This document shows positions 14,385 to 18,003 of a DNA stretch of 18,003 nt, in pieces (positions within the stretch are counted from its first letter, which is position 1; each line of letters opens with the position of its first letter). Source of the stretch: Candidatus Bathyarchaeota archaeon (GTDB taxonomy: Archaea; Thermoproteota; Bathyarchaeia; Bathyarchaeales; SOJC01); assembly GCA_023131555.1 (NCBI GenBank), contig JAGLZJ010000006.1, forward strand, positions 1 through 18,003, read 5' to 3'. The translations under genes and the position numbers were made by a program. Under the pieces are notes generated by a model, which worked only from the letters and a program-made list of their open reading frames with translations, searched no databases and was not told where the DNA came from.

Positions 14385-15143
14385 TCAGATCCGCACCTTG
14401 GCGTCCTTGAAAGACTCGATTATCACAGATTGGGGTCTCTTGAGGATGGATTTGAGGAGGGGGAATCTTCGAGCGGTTTCCATTGTTAATGTTGGCTCGA
14501 TCAGCCTGGATACAGATAGCCCTGCTAAGTTTAGAGCGTTGAAGTAGTCAGTCAACGTTCTGTGAAAGCTGATTGTTCTGAACGGTATCGAAAGCCTTTC
14601 CATATCCCAATTCAATGCATACTTTGTCTCCTCGAAATATCGGTTGGACGCTTCTATCCTCGCTCCGTTTACCGATATCTTCTCAAAGCAAGGATGAGGA
14701 ATCGAGAAGACAAAACGACCACGAGGTTTTAAAATCCTCGATATCTCCGATACCGATTCATTATAATTCTCAATGTCCTGTAGCGCCATGAAGCAGCTCA
14801 CGAGGTCATAATGGTCATCTGAGAACCCATCTAGGTTGGCAACATCTGAGATGAAATATCGTATTCCTAAGGATTCCTTTCTCTCTTCCAGAATCGCTGA
14901 CCTAATCAGCCTTGATGAGAAATCTACACCTGTGACTTCTGCGCCTTTTCTGGCAAGGATTCTTGTGTTGTATCCTTCCCCGCACGCTACATCCAGGACT
15001 GTCAAACCTGTAACGTCGCCGATGAGGTCGAATGCTGCAGGATTGTTCAGCTTGTCTCGAGTTACATCATTGCCTGTTCTCACGAAATCTACCCAAGCTT
15101 CTGCAGAAGCATCCCAAGAATCTCTTACATCATCGTTTTCCAC
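14385..15143 (-). CDS. Class I SAM-dependent methyltransferase
   Basis: With start GTG 15143 the protein has 252 aa. Motif I, VLDVACGEGYNTR, is at about residues 49-61, followed by the acidic end of strand 2 (EVTGVDFS), motif III-like (DLVSCFMALQDI) and ILKPRGRFVFSIPHPCF, typical of small-molecule or UbiE-like methyltransferases. The opening (DDVRDSWDASAEAWVDF) is the usual N-terminus of this group. GTG 15143 has AAGGGG 5 bases upstream; a longer form from TTG 15200 would add 19 residues that look unlike the family. The acceptor substrate cannot be told. A motif beginning HPCF in such enzymes marks a subgroup of unknown role. It sits close to a 53-aa gene on the same strand. Confidence 0.85.
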   Translation of the reverse strand: MENDDVRDSWDASAEAWVDFVRTGNDVTRDKLNNPAAFDLIGDVTGLTVLDVACGEGYNTRILARKGAEVTGVDFSSRLIRSAILEERKESLGIRYFISDVANLDGFSDDHYDLVSCFMALQDIENYNESVSEISRILKPRGRFVFSIPHPCFEKISVNGARIEASNRYFEETKYALNWDMERLSIPFRTISFHRTLTDYFNALNLAGLSVSRLIEPTLTMETARRFPLLKSILKRPQSVIIESFKDAKVRI

Positions 15144-15241
15144 GAAAACCCCTTGTCCTAAAGGTATCCGAAGCAATCCTTCTGGATTCTGAGTATACAA
15201 GGTTTCTTGCGCAAGGGTACGAGTAGGAGGCGACTTGAGAG

Positions 15242-15403
15242 TTAAGAGGCAGCTTCTTTGTTGAATAGCAGATAGTGGCTAATCCAGATGTCTCGACCGG
15301 TTACTTGATACGTATGAAGACTCCAGCCATTCTTCTGGAATTTCTGGATTGTCTTAGCTATGTCTTTGTGATGACTAACTTGCACACAAATCCATTCTTC
15401 CAT
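15242..15403 (-). CDS. 53-aa conserved-looking small protein
   Basis: This is 53 aa from ATG 15403, chosen because GAGGTGA lies 8 bases before it; the longer frame to 15436 lacks such a site. The sequence reads as strand, helix, strand, strand: WICVQVS, KDIAKTIQKFQKNGWSLH, TYQVTGRDIWISHYLLF. The GW.L motif after a helix recalls DUF4177-like small proteins, whose function is unknown. No cysteine pair or membrane helix is present. It precedes the methyltransferase by about 100 bases on the same strand, so the two may be co-transcribed. The upstream spacer (15437-15584) carries the longest CG-rich palindrome of the window. Confidence 0.65.
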   Translation of the reverse strand: MEEWICVQVSHHKDIAKTIQKFQKNGWSLHTYQVTGRDIWISHYLLFNKEAAS

Positions 15404-15540
15404 TCCAGTCACCTCACTAAACAAAGACGCAATCAATGTTAAGCCTTTACAATACCTAAGTGAATACTAGGCTGAGCGATAGAGGATTTTCAGGGTTCGA
15501 CAATTGGAAGGTTTACAACAAACTGGTTTGGTCATCTGGA

Positions 15541-15569
15541 AATGCGCGCGCATCTACGCGCGCTTGCAT
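15541..15569. repeat. CG-rich palindrome cluster
   Basis: ATGCGCGCGCAT (15542-15553) is a perfect 12-base palindrome, and the run GCGCGC recurs at 15558-15563 after CTAC, so the region can pair as GCGCGC-loop-GCGCGC. It lies in the spacer between the end of the PH/DUF1648 gene and the promoter side of the 53-aa gene. It may act as a transcript-end hairpin for the minus-strand gene or as part of the repeated intergenic CG motif. There is no T-run beside it to suggest classical termination. Confidence 0.5.
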
Positions 15570-15584
15570 GAATTGATATTGTGC

Positions 15585-16454
15585 TTAAACTAGACTTTGT
15601 GTAAAGCATACGATTCCAAAAAACAGAGCCATAAAAAGGATGAATACAACTCCCAGAAAAATCACCAGTTCTTTTCCATATCGACCATACTTAATCGTTA
15701 CAATAGCATTTATTATGGGAAAAAGTGCTGCGACACCAGCTATGATGAATAATTCTGACTTATGACCCCAACGATTCGGATTCCAGTTAATATCGAAATG
15801 AACAGGGATGATCTCTGGAAGCTGTGGGTAAATCCACAGTAAATATCCCAGAAAAACTGCGAAAGCAGCAGTAACTGCTAAAACTTGGGCATAGACTACT
15901 TTTCCTGAGGTTTCAAATGCTTCAACTTCACTTGGACTCGCTGTTCCAAACTTACTTTTCCAAGTATTTATCTCCTCTAGGAAAATCCTAGGATTCTCTG
16001 GTGAGATAGCTATCTTTTTCCCATTTATCAGGTGTATCAAGATAAAGTCCCCCCTCATCCTAGTCGAATAAACCCAGACATTTCCCACATCTTTGGCTTT
16101 ATATAGTCCCCAGTGAAGACCCGGCCAACTTGCTCCAAAGAGACGAAGCAGAAGAGTTGTGTTAGAAAGCTGCACCTTGCTAATTGAAGCATAAGGTATC
16201 ATGCGCTTCGAGAGGCCAAGGTTCACTGTAAAGGCATTCTCTCCCACTTTGTAACTCATTTTTTTTCCCAAAAATGTAAGGAACAATATTAGTCCATCGA
16301 CTAGAAAGATGATCACTCCAATTATGAAAAATAGAACTGTAGATCCTTGAGAAATTAAAAAGAAGAATATTAAGGGAATATCGATTATCGCTATAAAAAC
16401 TAAGCCCCAGATCAATGTGTTCCTATTCTTAGTGGGCTTGAATGTTTTTCCCAA
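15585..16454 (-). CDS. PH-domain and DUF1648 multi-pass membrane protein
   Basis: This 289-aa protein opens with two transmembrane helices (about residues 14-60). It is followed by a bacterial-type PH-like domain with FTVNLGLSKRMIPYASISKV and KKIAISPENPRIF, then three further helices (about 188-212, 235-255, 262-285). Between helices three and four lies LPEIIPVHFDINWNPNRWGHK, the DUF1648 signature. PH/DUF1648 proteins are membrane components of unknown role, some linked to antimicrobial-peptide or stress regulation. Start TTG 16454 is the best fit, because the following helix needs a cytoplasmic tail. An overlapping ATG 16461 frame ends after ten codons. The gene is divergent from the TrmO-like gene. 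Confidence 0.82.
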   Translation of the reverse strand: MGKTFKPTKNRNTLIWGLVFIAIIDIPLIFFFLISQGSTVLFFIIGVIIFLVDGLILFLTFLGKKMSYKVGENAFTVNLGLSKRMIPYASISKVQLSNTTLLLRLFGASWPGLHWGLYKAKDVGNVWVYSTRMRGDFILIHLINGKKIAISPENPRIFLEEINTWKSKFGTASPSEVEAFETSGKVVYAQVLAVTAAFAVFLGYLLWIYPQLPEIIPVHFDINWNPNRWGHKSELFIIAGVAALFPIINAIVTIKYGRYGKELVIFLGVVFILFMALFFGIVCFTQSLV

Positions 16455-16626
16455 TTATCATTCCCAGAAGTATGGATGCTTGCCAACAGATAAGTTACAC
16501 GCGCATAAGGTAAATATGCATGGAGAACCTTGATGTCTCATTTACTTTGGTGGTTTGTGAAATGAGGAATATCCACTTACTTGCGCGCACAAAGCCTGCT
16601 GGCTTTTCACATTAGGTGAGATTCTC

Positions 16627-17082
16627 GTGAAACAAGACTATCGAATGTTCCCTATTGGCTATGTCCGTAGATCGACAGACAGTATATGTTTGGAGATTCT
16701 TGAACCATTTCGACCTGCAATGAAGCAACTAGAGAATTTTTCTCACATGATGGTGCTCTGGTGGGCGGACAAACATGATAATGATCAAAGTCGTAGCATA
16801 ATGATGACTGCACCCCCCTATGCGAAAGATGTCATGACCGGCGTATTCGCGACCAGAGCGGAATACCGCCCCAATCCCATAGCAATGACCACCTGTAAAA
16901 TCCTCGAGGCTGATGAGAAGAATGGTACCCTCCAAATCGCAGACATAGACGCATATGACGGAACGCCAATTGTAGATCTGAAGGCATATTACCCTGTATG
17001 TGATCGAGTTAAGGATCCGAGAATTCCAGCGTGGCTATCTGATTGGCCTGAATGGATGCCTGAAAGGGGCATAGGGCTCTAA
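16627..17082 (+). CDS. trmO: TrmO/TsaA-family tRNA N6-methyltransferase
   Basis: This 151-aa protein has the TsaA/UPF0066 signatures: an opening PIGYVRRS strand, GVFATRAEYRPNPIAMT (72-88) with the arginines and RPNP loop that bind SAM, and DIDAYDGTPIVDLKAY (106-121). TrmO methylates N6-threonylcarbamoyladenosine at position 37 of ANN-reading tRNAs; archaeal members are less studied and some may act on other substrates. The protein is close to the short archaeal form, lacking the extra C-terminal domain of E. coli TrmO. The start is GTG 16627 with GGTGAG at 16615-16620. It lies divergent from the PH/DUF1648 gene, across a spacer with two CG motifs, and 96 bases before a 55-aa membrane protein. 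Confidence 0.88.
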   Translation: MKQDYRMFPIGYVRRSTDSICLEILEPFRPAMKQLENFSHMMVLWWADKHDNDQSRSIMMTAPPYAKDVMTGVFATRAEYRPNPIAMTTCKILEADEKNGTLQIADIDAYDGTPIVDLKAYYPVCDRVKDPRIPAWLSDWPEWMPERGIGL

Positions 17083-17178
17083 CCTCGCAGAGCACTCGTA
17101 AAGGATAAATGTCTGAGTGTATCTAAACCGGAGTTTTAATCAAATGCTTTTACGAAAACACTTGGAGGCAGTGGTATC

Positions 17179-17346
17179 ATGAGCAACGGAGAGAACTCGC
17201 TACTTTTTCTCGGTCTTCTAATGTGTTTGCTAGCAGCCATTTCAATGATCAGCGACGTGTTGGGAGACAGGACAATACCTGGAGCAATCGTCTTAGGCGC
17301 ACTAGGAACTGCCCTTATCGTGTTCTCACGAAGGCAGAAACGATAA
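17179..17346 (+). CDS. 55-aa membrane protein
   Basis: This 55-aa protein is shorter than usual length cut-offs. It has a polar head (SNGEN), a first helix LLFLGLLMCLLAAISMI, a short loop (SDVLGDRT) and a second helix IPGAIVLGALGTALIVF, and ends SRRQKR. The hairpin topology puts both ends in the cytoplasm. I do not recognise a family. GGAGGCAG at 17164-17171 lies 7 bases before ATG 17179. A 12-codon frame from ATG 17144 ends TGA over this start (ATGA). A run of six T at 17422-17427 downstream may end the transcript. The minus-strand open frame over it (17136-17354) is its shadow, since the plus strand shows a coherent two-helix design and a ribosome-binding site. Confidence 0.65.
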   Translation: MSNGENSLLFLGLLMCLLAAISMISDVLGDRTIPGAIVLGALGTALIVFSRRQKR

Positions 17347-17419
17347 CGGCGCATGCATGCATTGAATTACGACTCGGAAAAAAACCAAACGATTAATGTA
17401 TAGGTGCAACGCTCATCTG

Positions 17420-17428
17420 GATTTTTTA
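17420..17428 (+). terminator. Poly-T terminator
   Basis: GATTTTTTA, with six T in a row (17422-17427), occurs about 75 bases after the stop of the 55-aa gene and just before the convergent flavoprotein. Archaeal RNA polymerase stops at T-runs, so this is a plausible end of the plus-strand transcript. Confidence 0.4.
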
Positions 17429-17457
17429 ATTCACTGGATTCTCATGCGCGCTAAATA

Positions 17458-18003
17458 TCATGCGCACGCTTGAATTTCACTGTCGTATAATTCAGCAACA
17501 AACTCACCAATCGAGGGTGCAGCGGTTAAACCAGGCGATTCTATACCAATGAGGTTTACGAATCCAAATAAATCCCTGTCAACCTCATGCCTTATAACGA
17601 AATCCTTGAATCCTTGTCCTGGACCTTGAAGTTTCGGTCTTATTCCCGCAAAATCAGACACCAATTGACATTTACTGATACAGGGTAAGAATCTCTTGAC
17701 ATCTCCTCGAAACTCTTCCTCACTCGACTCAACTCTATAATCAACTTTTTCCACATAGTAGGCGTTCGGACCCAACCTAACTGCTCCAGCCAAATCTGGC
17801 GTCAAATGAGTCCCTAATCCCGGTCCCTTTGGCACTGGGTACACTAGCATTTTAACAGGAGGTTTTCCAACAACTCTGAAATAGTCTCCTTTGCAATAAT
17901 GCAGTCTATAACCCGACTCCTCCACATCCATTCCCAGCATCTCAGCTACTCTGTCTGAGAAAAGACCCGCACAATTCACAACAGTTCTTGCTTTAATAGC
18001 AAA
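17458..18003 (-). CDS. lhgO: L-2-hydroxyglutarate dehydrogenase-like FAD oxidoreductase, C-terminal part
   Basis: The reading frame runs off the window edge; 181 aa of the C-terminal part are present. VVNCAGLFSDRVAEMLG is the strand-helix following the FAD site. YCKGDYFRV, YPVPKGPGLGTHLTPD and VRLGPNAYYVEK match the substrate-domain segments of the LhgO/DAO family. GIRPKLQGPG, DFVI and LIGIESPGLTAAPSIGEFV form the closing FAD-contact region. The family oxidises L-2-hydroxyglutarate to 2-oxoglutarate or deaminates/demethylates related acids; the exact substrate is inferred from the GTHLT and GPNA motifs. The start lies outside the window. It is convergent with the 55-aa membrane gene. Confidence 0.88.
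   Translation of the reverse strand, partial: FAIKARTVVNCAGLFSDRVAEMLGMDVEESGYRLHYCKGDYFRVVGKPPVKMLVYPVPKGPGLGTHLTPDLAGAVRLGPNAYYVEKVDYRVESSEEEFRGDVKRFLPCISKCQLVSDFAGIRPKLQGPGQGFKDFVIRHEVDRDLFGFVNLIGIESPGLTAAPSIGEFVAELYDSEIQACA

Noticed and set aside
17136..17354. 72-codon minus-strand frame
   Set aside because: It is antisense to the 55-aa two-helix membrane gene, which has a ribosome-binding site and sensible topology.
1..18003. CRISPR array or insertion sequence
   Set aside because: No spaced direct repeats and no transposase or integrase frames were seen on either strand; the repeated CG motifs are too short and irregular.

Overview
The window looks like a chromosomal segment from an uncultivated archaeon, most plausibly of the Bathyarchaeia/Thermoproteota type. 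The reasons are the Shine-Dalgarno-plus-TATA gene starts, a CCA-encoding tRNA, a ferredoxin-dependent 2-oxoacid oxidoreductase with fused gamma-alpha subunit, a stand-alone TRAM protein, a small zinc-ribbon protein, and many small winged-helix or membrane proteins. The lineage is an inference from gene content, not from a marker phylogeny. No insertion sequence, integrase, CRISPR array or rRNA was seen.

Layout. 1-72 is the 3' part of tRNA-Val(UAC). 73-1300 holds a small winged-helix-like gene, an unrecognised 185-aa gene and AT-rich spacers studded with alternating CG tracts. 1541-4426 is a clear operon on the plus strand: a single-cluster ferredoxin, then gamma-alpha and beta subunits of a 2-oxoacid:ferredoxin oxidoreductase. 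Convergent to it on the minus strand (4475-6521) are a MobB GTPase fused to an iron-sulfur domain and an M20 metallopeptidase. 6730-6840 is a very short gene with a perfect Shine-Dalgarno, followed by a minus-strand threonine dehydratase (6905-7870) and a C_GCAxxG_C_C redox-type protein (8135-8608). Divergent from the last is a YkgJ-type cysteine-cluster protein (8748-9245).

9355-10833 holds a two-helix membrane protein, an orotate phosphoribosyltransferase-like gene that is split by a one-base frameshift, and a GNAT acetyltransferase whose N-terminus lies upstream of any ATG/GTG/TTG. A 347-aa winged-helix protein of unknown role sits on the minus strand (10868-11905). After a 320-base divergent spacer come a TRAM protein and a CxxC-x17-CxxC zinc-ribbon protein, likely a co-expressed pair of RNA-binding proteins. 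They are followed by a nuclease-like protein with C-terminal HTH and an apparently leaderless promoter, and by a secreted, membrane-anchored protein. 14385-16454 (minus) carries a SAM methyltransferase, a 53-aa protein and a PH/DUF1648 membrane protein. 16627-17346 (plus) carries a TrmO/TsaA-type tRNA-modification protein and a 55-aa membrane protein. The window closes inside an L-2-hydroxyglutarate-dehydrogenase-like flavoprotein (minus).

How they fit together. The only firm multi-gene pathway unit is the ferredoxin/2-oxoacid oxidoreductase operon, which would couple oxidative decarboxylation of 2-oxoacids (or the reverse carboxylation) to ferredoxin. The threonine dehydratase could supply 2-oxobutyrate to such an enzyme, and MobB would serve Mo/W-pterin enzymes typical of ferredoxin-based metabolism; both links are inference. 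I did not find a convincing new multi-gene defence or biosynthetic system. The points most worth a second look are the frameshifted pyrE, the ferredoxin with a lost cluster ligand, the intergenic CG tracts, and several short genes that length cut-offs would miss.
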